Below are positions 16,664 through 24,545 of a DNA stretch of 37,685 bases, piece after piece; position 1 is the first letter of the stretch; each line of letters starts with the position of its first letter. The notes under the pieces are model-generated. The model was given only the letters and a program-made list of their open reading frames with translations, did not search any database and had not been told where the DNA came from. Made by a program: the position numbers and the translations under genes. The stretch comes from Streptomyces hirsutus (GTDB taxonomy: Bacteria > Actinomycetota > Actinomycetes > Streptomycetales > Streptomycetaceae): assembly GCF_001418415.1 (NCBI RefSeq), contig NZ_LIQT01000041.1:1-37685 (forward strand). The letters are read 5' to 3'.

Positions 16664-17445
16664 CCGCCACCGAACTCTCCGTCGACGGCGTCACGCTCAC
16701 CGCCGGAGCACGCCATCTGGTGCGGGACGTTTCCCTGACCGCCCGCCCGGGCGAGACCATCGGGCTCGTGGGCCCCAACGGCAGCGGCAAGTCCAGCCTT
16801 CTGCGTGCCGTCTACCGCGTCCTGCGCCCCGACACCGGCCAGGTCCGCATCGACGGAGGCGACGCCTGGTCACTGCCGGTGCGGCAACTGGCCCGCATCG
16901 TGGCGGCCGTGGTGCAGGAATCGGCAGCCGACTTCGACCTGGCCGTCCGCGAGGTCGTCGCGATGGGCCGCACCCCGCACAAACGGCTTCTCGCCGGCGA
17001 CACCCCCGAGGACGCCGAACTCGTCGCCTCCGCACTCATGGCAGTCGACGCCCTCCACCTGGCCGACCGCCCGTTCGACCGGCTCTCCGGCGGCGAACGC
17101 CAGCGGGTGCTCATCGCCCGCGCCCTCGCTCAGCAACCCACCCTGCTCGTCCTCGACGAACCCACCAACCACCTCGACATCCGGCACCAACTGGACGTGC
17201 TCGGCGCCCTGCGCCGCCTGCCCGCCACCGTGCTGCTCGCCCTGCACGACCTGAACCTGGCCGCCTACTACTGCGACCGCCTCTACGTCCTGCACGACGG
17301 CGAAGTAACCGCCTCCGGACCGCCCGCCGACATCCTCACCCCCCGCCTGCTGGCCGAGGTGTACGGGGTGGCAGCGGAAGTCGCCACCCATCCGCGCACG
17401 GGCGCCCCGCAGGTGACGTTCCTTCCCGAAGAGTCACACCTATGA
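16660..17445 (+). CDS. BtuD/FecE-family ABC importer ATPase
   Basis: The protein has 261 residues and starts at ATG 16660, overlapping the permease stop (ATGA). It contains Walker A GLVGPNGSGKSS, a Q-loop around VVQESAADFD, the ABC signature LSGGERQRVLIARAL, Walker B LLVLDEPTNHLD and the switch His in LLALHDLNLAA. These are intact, so an active ATPase is expected. It couples ATP hydrolysis to uptake through the permease. Expression should follow the cobalamin riboswitch. An ATG overlapping its stop (17442) opens a short truncated frame, described separately. Confidence 0.94.
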   Translation: MTATELSVDGVTLTAGARHLVRDVSLTARPGETIGLVGPNGSGKSSLLRAVYRVLRPDTGQVRIDGGDAWSLPVRQLARIVAAVVQESAADFDLAVREVVAMGRTPHKRLLAGDTPEDAELVASALMAVDALHLADRPFDRLSGGERQRVLIARALAQQPTLLVLDEPTNHLDIRHQLDVLGALRRLPATVLLALHDLNLAAYYCDRLYVLHDGEVTASGPPADILTPRLLAEVYGVAAEVATHPRTGAPQVTFLPEESHL

Positions 17446-17502
17446 AGGGCCCCTGCCTGCACGCTGCGGGAACCCTTCGTTCACCAGCCACCAGGACTCA
17501 GG
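17442..17502 (+). pseudogene. Truncated start of a fourth operon gene
   Basis: An ATG overlaps the ATPase stop in the same coupled arrangement as the three genes before it. It opens MKGPCLHAAGTLRSPATRT, then runs into an 8-bp tandem repeat that is not a multiple of three and continues as low-complexity sequence. It may be the first codons of a lost gene. The family cannot be told from so little. Confidence 0.3.
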
Positions 17503-17542
17503 CAGTTCAGCAGTTCAGCAGTTCAGCAGTTCAGCAGTTCAG
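17503..17542. repeat. Five tandem copies of CAGTTCAG
   Basis: The 8-bp unit CAGTTCAG is repeated five times without error from 17503 to 17542. Such a repeat is unusual in this genome type and can slip. Because eight is not divisible by three, slippage would change any reading frame through it. Confidence 0.95.
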
Positions 17543-18232
17543 CGGAGACTCCCTCGCGGCTTCAGCGGCACCGGTGGCATCTCGGGAGCAGGCAGCGGAG
17601 CACCGTCGTACCCCTTCACCTCGCCGAACCGCGTGCCTTCCCTCTAGTCCCGACACGCCTGTTCGATCTCCTCCTGGGTCCGGCTGGTCCAGTTCCGGAA
17701 CACAGCGGATGCTGCGCGCATTTCCGCAGGTCAGTTGCGCTTTCACCCCCTACTGGTCAGTAAACTGTCGGCATCGGACGCCGGGGCGGCAAGCCTTGTC
17801 TTCGGGTTCGTCGGTCCGTGGAGTGGGTCGTTCCTCAAGAGGTGCGGGCATCCGCGGTCGCGGTGGCCGAAGTGCCCGCACGCATACAGGATTCGTTACC
17901 GGTCGGGGAGGGTGGTGAGGTGCGGCGGCGAGGGCGTGTCAGGCCCTGGTGAAACCGGGACCCCCGCACAACGAAGTCCCAGCCCCCACGTCCCGCCTCT
18001 CCCATCGACCCGAACGATCCGGGTGATCACCCCACGGCCAGGGGGAAGCCAAGTCGACAACGCCGTGGCCCGCGTCGGCGCCGACCCGGGGATGGCAAAT
18101 GCGTCGACTTTAATCCATATGGACTAATCAGTCACATTTCATGCGTGCCGCTCCCGCGGACAGGGCATCCATGGCCCGTCCAGCCGAATAGGTGTCTGAT
18201 CCACAGGTCGGATCCACTACCTGGAGTTATGC
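17543..18232. other. Intergenic region upstream of the P450 gene
   Basis: About 690 bp with no gene I can defend. It contains a TetR-operator-like imperfect palindrome TACTGGTCAGTA at 17751-17762 and, nearer the P450, an AT-rich patch around the palindrome at 18114-18123. The patch at about 18108-18140 is clearly richer in A/T than the surroundings and is the likely promoter area. Confidence 0.4.
18114..18123. promoter_or_regulatory. Candidate operator TCCATATGGA upstream of the P450
   Basis: A perfect 10-bp palindrome TCCATATGGA inside an AT-rich patch (TTTAATCCATATGGACTAAT), 110 bp before the P450 start. Its position and base composition suit a repressor site at the promoter. The binding protein is unknown. 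Confidence 0.35.
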
Positions 18233-19438
18233 ATGGAACCAGAACCCACCGCACGGGACTGCGCATTCGACTTTGCCGAGGCCCTTGAATTCGATCCGAC
18301 GCTCAGGCAACTCCTGGACGGAGAAACCATCAGCCGTATCCGGCTGCCCTACGGAGAGGGGGAAGCCTGGCTCGTCACCCGCTACGAGGATGTCCGCACG
18401 GTGACGACGGACCGTCGTTTCAGCCGCAAGGCCGTCATCGGCCGGAACTTCCCGCGCATGACTCCTGAGCCGATCGTCCAGGACGAGGCGATCAATGTCA
18501 TGGATCCACCGGGCAGCAGCCGGCTGCGCAGTCTGGTCTCCAAGGGCTTCGCTCCCCGTCACATGGAGCACATGGAGAGGCGGGTCCAGCATGTCGTGGA
18601 CGAGTTGCTGGACCGGATGACGGAACACGGTTCACCCGCCGACCTGATGGAGCATCTGGCGGGCCCCCTGCCGCTGACCACCATCTGCGAGGTCCTCGAC
18701 ATCCCCGAAGCCGATCGCTCGCAATTGCGCGCTCATGCGCGGACCATGATGGACACCGGCCTCGACAACCGGGACAACGCGGTGAAGTCCAAGGCGGAGC
18801 TCCGCTCCTACTTCGCCACGCTGACGGCCCAGCGACGCAAGGACCCCGGCGACGACCTGATCAGCACGCTGGCCACCGCCCGTGACGGTGACGAGATCCT
18901 CAACGACCGGGAACTAACCGTCATGGCCATGGTTCTGCTCATCACCGGGCAGGACACCACCACCTACGAAATCGGGAACATCGTCTACACGCTGCTCTCC
19001 CGGCCAGAAGAACTCGCCATGCTGCGCTCCCGCCCTGAACTGTTTCCGCAGGCCATCGAGGAACTGCTGCGGTTCATCCCCTTCAGGAAAGGCGTGGGCA
19101 TTCCCCGGGTGGCCCTCGAAGACGTGGAACTGGGCGGCGTAACCATCAGGCAAGGAGACATCGTGCACGTCTCCTACCTGACGGCCAACCGGGACGACCG
19201 GAAATTCGACCGGCCTGACGAGCTGGATCTGGAACGCACCACTCCCCCGCACATGACGTTCGGCTGGGGTGGGCACCACTGTCTCGGTGCCCCCCTCGCC
19301 TCCGCCGAGATCCGGATGGCCGTCGGGTCACTTCTGGAGCGCTTCCCCGGCCTGAAGCTGGCCAAGCCCGCCGACGAGGTGCGCTGGAACACCACGTCGA
19401 TCTGGCGGTTTCCGCTCGCCCTGCCAGTCGCCTGGTGA
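18233..19438 (+). CDS. Cytochrome P450, possibly flaviolin/naphthol-coupling
   Basis: The protein has 401 residues and starts at ATG 18233 behind CTGGAG. The I-helix oxygen-activation motif is LLITGQDTTTYE, the K-helix ExxR is within AIEELLRF, and the heme loop FGWGGHHCLGAPLA gives the thiolate Cys350. There is no membrane anchor, so it is a soluble bacterial class I P450 needing ferredoxin and reductase partners not seen here. It is convergent with rppA. In other Streptomyces, P450s beside rppA couple flaviolin or hexahydroxyperylenequinone-type products (CYP158A or P-450mel types). I infer a similar tailoring role but cannot assign the subfamily. Confidence 0.9.
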   Translation: MEPEPTARDCAFDFAEALEFDPTLRQLLDGETISRIRLPYGEGEAWLVTRYEDVRTVTTDRRFSRKAVIGRNFPRMTPEPIVQDEAINVMDPPGSSRLRSLVSKGFAPRHMEHMERRVQHVVDELLDRMTEHGSPADLMEHLAGPLPLTTICEVLDIPEADRSQLRAHARTMMDTGLDNRDNAVKSKAELRSYFATLTAQRRKDPGDDLISTLATARDGDEILNDRELTVMAMVLLITGQDTTTYEIGNIVYTLLSRPEELAMLRSRPELFPQAIEELLRFIPFRKGVGIPRVALEDVELGGVTIRQGDIVHVSYLTANRDDRKFDRPDELDLERTTPPHMTFGWGGHHCLGAPLASAEIRMAVGSLLERFPGLKLAKPADEVRWNTTSIWRFPLALPVAW

Positions 19439-19458
19439 CGGCGGCTCGCGCCGGGGCC

Positions 19459-19495
19459 GACGGCTCCTGCCAGTCGGTGCCTGGCAGGAGCCGTC
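19459..19495. terminator. Bidirectional terminator between the P450 and rppA
   Basis: A perfect 15-bp stem, GACGGCTCCTGCCAG (19459-19473) with its complement (19481-19495), and a 7-base loop. It begins 21 bases after the P450 stop and lies between two convergent genes, so it can end both transcripts. Confidence 0.88.
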
Positions 19496-19563
19496 GTGGT
19501 CGCCTTCCCCGGACGCAGGTCGGCGCGGGGCGGCCGTTCGGGCCGGGAGCGGAGGGACCGACT

Positions 19564-20628
19564 TCAGATCTCGGCTTCGGAACCCGAAACCCAGGTTCCC
19601 AGCGACATCTCGGCGGTGATGCCCGGACCGAAGCCGGCCATCAGACCTCGGTGTCCGTGGAGAGCCGACGCCTCGTCGAACATGCGCGACAAGGCGTCGA
19701 GGACCACCGCGCTCGCGATGTTGCCGTACTCCGTGAGCGTGGCACGGCTGAAGCGAAAGGCCTCGGACGGCACGTCGAGGAAGTAGCTCAGGTCGTCCAG
19801 GATGCGCGGACCGCCGGCGTGGATGATGTAGAAGTCCATCTTGCTCGCGTTCCACTGGTGCTCGTCCGCGAGGGCGCACAACACCGGAGCGAGTGGCTCC
19901 ATGGTCCCGGGCACACGCTTGTCGAGCTGGAAGTGGAAGCCCGTGGAACGAACCGCATAGGAGATCCAGTCCTCCGTGTCCGGGATGAGATACGAGCCGT
20001 TGCGTTCCAGTTGCACCCCCGTGCCGCCGCTCCCCCGCACCACGGCGGCGGCAATGCCGTCACCGAAGAGGCCGTTGGACAGCAGCGATCCCACGTCCAG
20101 GTCGGTGGGTTGGTAGCACAGCGAGCAGAACTCGCAGGCGATGATGAGCGCGTTGGCGTCGGGGTAGGCCTGGCAGAAGTCGTGGGCCCGGTTGACCGCG
20201 GCGCCTCCCGCAGCACACCCGAGCTGGGCGATCGGCAGCTGCCTCGTCTCCTGACGGAAGCCCATCTTGTTGATGAGCCACGACGTCATCGGCGGCATCA
20301 TGAAGCCGGTGCAGGAGACATAGACGATCAAGTCGATCTGCTGAGGTTCCAGTTCGGCCTGATCGAGCGCCTGGCGTACCACCGCGGGTACGCGCTCCTT
20401 GGACTGCGCCTCGTAGACGGCGCTGCGGGCATCGAACCCAGGATGTCGCAGGACCTTGTCGATCGGCTGTATCAGATGTCGTTTCTTCACCCCCGTGTTC
20501 TCGATCAGGCGGAGGGCCAGGTTGATCTGCGGATGGTCGCCGTGCAACCTCCGGGCCAACTCGAGGGTTTCCTCATTGGTGATGACGTACTCGGGGACCG
20601 CGATCGCTGGTTTACACAAAACCGCCAT
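19564..20628 (-). CDS. rppA: 1,3,6,8-tetrahydroxynaphthalene synthase (type III PKS)
   Basis: The protein has 354 residues and starts at ATG 20628, five bases after AGGAGGA. It condenses five malonyl-CoA units to THN, which oxidises to flaviolin and melanin-like pigments. All landmark residues fall at the numbers known for Streptomyces RppA: Cys138 (QLGCAAGGAA), His270 (YIIHAGGPR), Asn303 (EYGNIASA), plus Cys106 (VSCTGF) and Tyr224 (WISYAV), which shape starter and chain-length choice. The length is normal. It faces the P450 across a shared terminator. A 19-bp inverted repeat lies about 130 bp upstream. Confidence 0.95.
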   Translation of the reverse strand: MAVLCKPAIAVPEYVITNEETLELARRLHGDHPQINLALRLIENTGVKKRHLIQPIDKVLRHPGFDARSAVYEAQSKERVPAVVRQALDQAELEPQQIDLIVYVSCTGFMMPPMTSWLINKMGFRQETRQLPIAQLGCAAGGAAVNRAHDFCQAYPDANALIIACEFCSLCYQPTDLDVGSLLSNGLFGDGIAAAVVRGSGGTGVQLERNGSYLIPDTEDWISYAVRSTGFHFQLDKRVPGTMEPLAPVLCALADEHQWNASKMDFYIIHAGGPRILDDLSYFLDVPSEAFRFSRATLTEYGNIASAVVLDALSRMFDEASALHGHRGLMAGFGPGITAEMSLGTWVSGSEAEI

Positions 20629-20757
20629 AGACTTCCTCCTAGCGGAGAATGGCCACACCATGCGGACCTGGCCAGAGCCGAGAGACAGACCTGCCGAATG
20701 GCAACCGCTGCACCATCACTACACGTCATTCCGTGCGTAACGGCCACAAGCGGATTT

Positions 20758-20776
20758 CATTGACCCGACGTCAATG
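20758..20776. promoter_or_regulatory. 19-bp inverted repeat upstream of rppA
   Basis: CATTGAC (20758-20764) and GTCAATG (20770-20776) form a perfect 7-bp inverted repeat separated by CCGAC. The size and spacing are those of a dimeric repressor or activator site. It lies 130 bp upstream of the rppA start codon in otherwise gene-free DNA. Confidence 0.45.
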
Positions 20777-21143
20777 TCCTGGGAACGGGCGCGAGTAGGC
20801 CTGTCACCCACTTCATCTTCGTCGCTCAGGCAGAACTTTCCTCCACAGCGCATTTGGTCACCGGATTCACATTACGGCGGTCACGAGTGAGTCGCATGCC
20901 GAACGGAACGCCGTGAAAGTGCACCACGGATCGCACACATGATTGCCTGGTTTTCCTGCCACAACCCTTTGACCCCCGCAACTTCGGCACCGATACCGCC
21001 GCCTGCCGAGCACCCGGACGTCAGAGCTCTCCGGATAACGGATTCGTCATCCCGTCGGACGATCGACCGCGCGGACAACGAAACGAGCCCAGCCGAACCA
21101 CCCCAACGGGTCACCATATGTCTCTGTACGCCAGCTGTTCAGC
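20777..21143. other. Gap between rppA and the insertion sequence
   Basis: About 370 bp that I cannot assign to a gene. It is somewhat less GC-rich than its neighbours. It does not resemble the missing front of the TetR remnant on the other side of the IS, so the insertion did not simply split that gene. Confidence 0.35.
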
Positions 21144-21145
21144 TA

Positions 21146-21163
21146 TGAGCTCGTAACGCGATC
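21146..21163. repeat. Left terminal inverted repeat of the IS
   Basis: TGAGCTCGTAACGCGATC, the exact reverse complement of 22030-22047; preceded by TA at 21144-21145. Confidence 0.92.
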
Positions 21164-21971
21164 ATGATCGGGCATTCTTGAGGCGTCTCCAGCAGATCAG
21201 GCTGCAGGCCAGGGAGACGAAGGCATCGTGGAGTTCGGTGCGGCATTCCCAGCGGACGGCGAGGCGTTTGAACTGGTGGAGCAGGGCGAAGGTCTGCTCC
21301 ACGACGTACCGGAGCTTGCCCAGGCCCTGGATGTTCGGTGATCCTTTGCGGGAGATGACCGGCAGGATGCGCCGCTTGCGGAGCTCTTCGCGGTGGAGGT
21401 CGGAGTCGTAGCCCTTGTCGCCGAGCAGGGCCTCGGGACGCCTGCGCGGACGGCCGGGGCGGCCCGCGACGGGCGGGATGCCGTCGACCAGGGCGAGGGT
21501 CTGGGTGACGTCATTGACGTTGGCCGCAGTGGTGATGACCTTGAGCGGGGTGCCGCAGCCGTCGCAGATCAGGTGGTGTTTTTGCTGCCCGTCTTGCGCC
21601 GGTCGACCGGCGACGGACCGGTGCCGGCACCCCCCTTTTCGCCCGGAGGTGGGAACCGTCCACACACGCCCTGGACCAGTCGAGCTGGCCGGCGGCGTTC
21701 AGCTCGGCGAGCAGGATGCGGTGCAGCTGGTTGAAGACGCCTGCCTTCTGCCAGCGGTCCAGGCGCCGCCAGCAGGTCGTCCGGAGCCGAACCCCAGCTC
21801 CAGCGGCAGCAGTTGCCAGGCCATGTCGTGGTGGAGGACGTAGAGGATGCCCTACAGACACAGCCGGTCCCCCACCGGCTGTGGCCCCGGCGCCCGCTCG
21901 GGCCAGGGCGGCAGCAGCGGCTCGATCAGCGCCCACAAGTCGTCGTCCACGATCCACGGCCGAGTACTCAC
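21162..21971 (-). pseudogene. IS5-family DDE transposase, interrupted
   Basis: Reading from GTG 21971, the N-terminal part (IVDDDLWALIEPLLPPWPER) is typical of IS5/IS427 transposases. It meets an in-frame TAG at 21852-21854, codon 40, where relatives have Gln in a CLQGILYVL-like context. Near 21780 the frame changes (next: CWRRLDRWQKAGVFNQLHRI, then DWSRACVDGSH with the first catalytic Asp). Near 21640 it changes back and continues KHHLICDGCGTPLKVITTAA, LLGDKGYDSD and the C-terminal YVVEQTFALLHQFKRL, with the second Asp and the catalytic Glu region. The DDE residues are present, but one nonsense and two frame changes make it inactive unless programmed frameshifting is invoked. Confidence 0.88.
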
Positions 21972-22029
21972 ACCACCACGAACGGCCGAATCGTCAGCTC
22001 GGTCACGCCCGACCAGGCCACTTCAACAA

Positions 22030-22047
22030 GATCGCGTTACGAGCTCA
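22030..22047. repeat. Right terminal inverted repeat of the IS
   Basis: GATCGCGTTACGAGCTCA, the exact reverse complement of the left end; followed by TA at 22048-22049. Confidence 0.92.
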
Positions 22048-22049
22048 TA

Positions 22050-22430
22050 GGGCACGGTCTCAAGACCAAGGACGACTTCTTCGTCGCCGCGTACCGGGCC
22101 GCCGCCGAGGTCCCGTTCACTGAGGTCAGCCGGATCACCGAGCCCAGCGACGGCCCCCGCGGGATGCTGAACGCCGCGATGCGTACCTACTGCCGGCTGC
22201 TGGTCGCCAACCCCGGACCGGGCGCTGGTGGTCGAGTCGGTCGTTTGCCCGGCGATCCGCAAGGTACGGGTCGAGTGCCTCACGGCATGGTCCCAGCTGA
22301 TGGCGGCGCTGGTGGCCGAGCGCCGCCCCGACCGGCCGGTACCGCTGATGGCCGGTACCGCCGCGATCGGGGCGGTTGTGCATCTGCCGGCCACCGCCAT
22401 CGAGGAGGGCCGGGCCCTGTCCTCGATGAC
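22050..22430 (+). pseudogene. TetR-family regulator remnant without DNA-binding domain
   Basis: Directly after the IS the plus strand reads LKTKDDFFVAAYRAAAEVPF and MLNAAMRTYCRLLVANPG in one frame, then, one base shifted, VVESVVCPAIRKVRVECLTA and WSQLMAALVAERRPDRPV. This is a plausible ligand-binding domain of a TetR-type regulator that lacks the N-terminal helix-turn-helix and carries a frameshift near 22230. The IS occupies the position where the front should be. The convergent alpha/beta hydrolase may have been its former target. Confidence 0.5.
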
Positions 22431-22482
22431 GGCATCCTGGCCGACACCTCCTACCGTCCGCTGCCCGCCAGACGGCCCGGCC

Positions 22483-23205
22483 TCACTTCAGGTGTCGGTC
22501 CAAGAACCGGCACCCGTCCTCCAGCTCGAACCACGGGGTGCCGGTGTGCCCTCCCAGATTGGCGTGCAGCGTCTTCTCCTTGCTGCCGAAGGCGTCGAAC
22601 AGGTCCAGGGCCCTTTGCCGGGGGTTCCCTTCGTCGTCCCACTGCAGCAAGAACAGCAGCGGAATGGTGACCTGCCGGGCCTCCTCGCGCTGGGCACGGG
22701 GCACGTACCCCCCGGCGAAGAAGCCTGCGGCCGCGATGCGCGGCTCGACCACCGCCAGCCGAATGCCGAGGGCGGTCCACCCCCCGGAGTACCCGACCGG
22801 GCCGCCGATCTCGGGCAGCTCAAGGAGGGCGTCCAGAGTGGTCTGCCATTCCGGAACCGCGTTTTCGACCAGCGGGCCGATGAAGGACTCGAAGATCTCG
22901 TCGACCGGCTCGCCGGCCTGCATCGCCCGCCGGAGGTCGGCACGGGCCTGCTCGTCGGCGGCGGAACGGGGACGGTCACCGCACCCGGCGGCGTCGATGG
23001 TGGCCACCGCGTAGCCGCGCGCCGCGGTGTACCGGGCCCGGGCCACCAGCCGGGGTTCCGCCTTGGGCAGACCGTTGTTGTGGGCCATCAGGACCAGCGG
23101 GGCCGGTGCGGCTCCAGGCGTCCACAGGGTGCCGGGGATCTCGCCGAGGGTGAATTCGCGCTCGAGGACGTCGTCGCCGAGGCGCTGTTCAGAAGTGAAT
23201 CGCAC
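22483..23205 (-). CDS. Alpha/beta hydrolase (dienelactone-hydrolase-like)
   Basis: The protein has 240 residues from GTG 23205 with GAAAGG upstream. The fold is clear: PLVLMAHNNGLPKAEPRL, then YTAARGYAVATIDAAGCGDR, the nucleophile elbow GYSGGW with Ser140, a later strand LLFLLQWDDEGNPR carrying the probable acid, and the catalytic His in NLGGHTGTPW. There is no signal peptide, so it is cytoplasmic. The subfamily cannot be fixed, and esters, lactones or lipid-like substrates are all possible. A 17-codon frame with its own strong ribosome site precedes it by 45 bp. Confidence 0.88.
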   Translation of the reverse strand: MRFTSEQRLGDDVLEREFTLGEIPGTLWTPGAAPAPLVLMAHNNGLPKAEPRLVARARYTAARGYAVATIDAAGCGDRPRSAADEQARADLRRAMQAGEPVDEIFESFIGPLVENAVPEWQTTLDALLELPEIGGPVGYSGGWTALGIRLAVVEPRIAAAGFFAGGYVPRAQREEARQVTIPLLFLLQWDDEGNPRQRALDLFDAFGSKEKTLHANLGGHTGTPWFELEDGCRFLDRHLK

Positions 23206-23250
23206 GGTCGTGCCTTTCGGGAGGGCTCTTGAACGGCGCTCCCGGACGAC

Positions 23251-23304
23251 CTATCGCCCGACCGTGACCCCGGAGGGGAGCACCCATGTCGATACTGCGT
23301 TCAC
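23251..23304 (-). CDS. Possible 17-residue leader peptide upstream of the hydrolase
   Basis: GTG 23304 follows GAGGAGG at good spacing and opens a 17-residue frame (MNAVSTWVLPSGVTVGR) ending in TAG at 23251-23253. Its ribosome site is stronger than that of the hydrolase 45 bp downstream. It could be a leader peptide affecting hydrolase translation, or the residue of a deleted gene. No attenuator hairpin was identified. Confidence 0.3.
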   Translation of the reverse strand: MNAVSTWVLPSGVTVGR

Positions 23305-23407
23305 GGGTACCACCTCCTCGTTCTCTCGCACGGCCTCCGGGAGATTAGCAACGGTCGCCGTGGTCCGCCAACGGGTTTTTGCGGAGGCTCCGTGGCCGGA
23401 TGCCGCC

Positions 23408-23866
23408 TCACCCCATAGGACACGGTGTAATACTCCAGCAGCGGTTCGTGTCCTGAGCTGGTGGTTGCGGTCGTCCTGGTATGGGCGAGATAACTGAAGT
23501 CGCTTGCTGCGATGTCGAGTTGGAGTCGGCGCTGCGCGGGTGGCGGGCCGCTTCGCGCGGGCGGATCTGCGCTGGCGAATGCGGGACTATGTCCACGCCC
23601 CGCTCGCGCAGCTGCTCCAAGGTGGCGACGACGGACACGGCCTGGCCGCAGTCCCAGGCCGTGACTCCCTGGTGATGAGTGCCGTACCGGCGGTGCGCCC
23701 GGTGACGGCGACCTGCTTCCTCCAGTGCGGCAACCGTGTCGGCGGCCTTCGCGGCCGCGGTGTCGGCGGACACGAACGCGAGTGGCGGTGTGTCTTCCCG
23801 GCTGGTCGGCGGATTCTCATGACTGCTGCGCTCAGGCTGCCAGACCGTCGAGAATCCAGGAATCAC
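23408..23866 (-). CDS. Hypothetical protein, doubtful
   Basis: The frame has up to 152 residues from GTG 23866. The central part looks protein-like: an Ala-rich helix (TAAAKAADTVAALEEAGRRH), then GVTAWDCGQAVSVVATLEQL and RERGVDIVPHSPAQIRPREA. The ends are low-complexity and the start has no well-spaced ribosome site. I do not recognise a family. The central block has the texture of a conserved short helical protein, so it may be a real small gene or a truncated one. It is divergent from the YceI gene and shares its promoter region. Confidence 0.35.
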   Translation of the reverse strand: MIPGFSTVWQPERSSHENPPTSREDTPPLAFVSADTAAAKAADTVAALEEAGRRHRAHRRYGTHHQGVTAWDCGQAVSVVATLEQLRERGVDIVPHSPAQIRPREAARHPRSADSNSTSQQATSVISPIPGRPQPPAQDTNRCWSITPCPMG

Positions 23867-23875
23867 TCCGGAATT

Positions 23876-23889
23876 GATTCAAACCTCAA
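23876..23889 (-). promoter_or_regulatory. Direct-repeat motif (TTGAGGT TTGAATC) upstream of the YceI gene
   Basis: On the minus strand GTTGAGGTTTGAATCAA contains two TTGA half-sites exactly 7 bp apart, 48 bp before the YceI start. It resembles the sites at 24776-24791 and 26176-26191, with the least identity of the three. Confidence 0.35.
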
Positions 23890-23936
23890 CATGCTGGAGG
23901 AGAGTAGAAGACACTCCCTCCCTGAAGGACGACCCC

Positions 23937-24545
23937 ATGGGCCTGCTCAACCGCCACCGCGCCACCGCTCCCGCCCCGGCCACCGACACGACCTCCGCGC
24001 CGGCCACCGCCCGGTTGACCGGCGTCTGGACCATTGACCCCGTGCACAGCAGCATCGCCTTCGTCGCCCGGCACGCCATGATCACCAAGGTCCGGGGCAC
24101 CTTCGAAGCCTTCGACGGCCGCCTGTACCTGGACAGCGAGCGCCCCGGGCGCTCCACCGCCGACGTGACCATCGAGGTCGCCAGCCTCGACACCCGCCAG
24201 GAGCAGCGCGACCGGCACCTGCGCAGCGCCGACTTCTTCCACGTCGAGGCCCACCCCATGCTGTCCTTTCGCAGCACCTTGGTACAGCAGCTCTCCGCGG
24301 ACACCTACCACCTGAGCGGCGACCTGAGCATCAAGGGCGTCACCCGCCCGGTCGTCTTGGACCTGACCCACACCGGCACGGCGACCGACCCCTTCGGCAA
24401 CGAGCGCGCCGGTTTCGAGGGCTCCACCACAGTCGACCGCACCGAATGGGGCCTGACCTGGAACCGCGTGCTGGAGACCGGCGGCGTACTGGTCGGCGAG
24501 AAGGTGAAGCTGGAGTTCGACGTCTCCGCGATCCGCGCTGCCTGA
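23937..24545 (+). CDS. YceI family protein
   Basis: The protein has 202 residues and starts at ATG 23937, seven bases after GAAGGAC. After a Thr/Ala/Pro-rich N-terminus of about 25 residues comes the lipocalin-like YceI barrel: GVWTIDPVHSSIAFVARHAM, then VRGTFEAFDG, RDRHLRSADFFHVEAHPML, GDLSIKGVTRPVVLDL and TEWGLTWNRVLETGGVLVG. These are the family landmarks. YceI proteins bind long isoprenoid or amphiphilic lipids in a barrel. There is no signal peptide here, so this member is cytoplasmic like most actinobacterial ones. It is monocistronic with a candidate operator just upstream. Confidence 0.92.
   Translation: MGLLNRHRATAPAPATDTTSAPATARLTGVWTIDPVHSSIAFVARHAMITKVRGTFEAFDGRLYLDSERPGRSTADVTIEVASLDTRQEQRDRHLRSADFFHVEAHPMLSFRSTLVQQLSADTYHLSGDLSIKGVTRPVVLDLTHTGTATDPFGNERAGFEGSTTVDRTEWGLTWNRVLETGGVLVGEKVKLEFDVSAIRAA

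Larger units (their letters stand above)
21146..22047. mobile_element. IS5-group (IS427-like) insertion sequence, inactive
   Basis: The element is 902 bp with perfect 18-bp terminal inverted repeats (TGAGCTCGTAACGCGATC at the left, its complement at the right). It is flanked on each side by the dinucleotide TA, the typical IS427-subgroup target duplication. It carries one transposase frame on the minus strand that is interrupted. The perfect ends suggest a fairly recent insertion despite the damaged transposase. Confidence 0.9.

Noticed and set aside
17751-17762. TACTGGTCAGTA as a TetR operator
   Set aside because: Only five bases pair on each side, no adjacent intact TetR gene exists, and such short dyads occur by chance.
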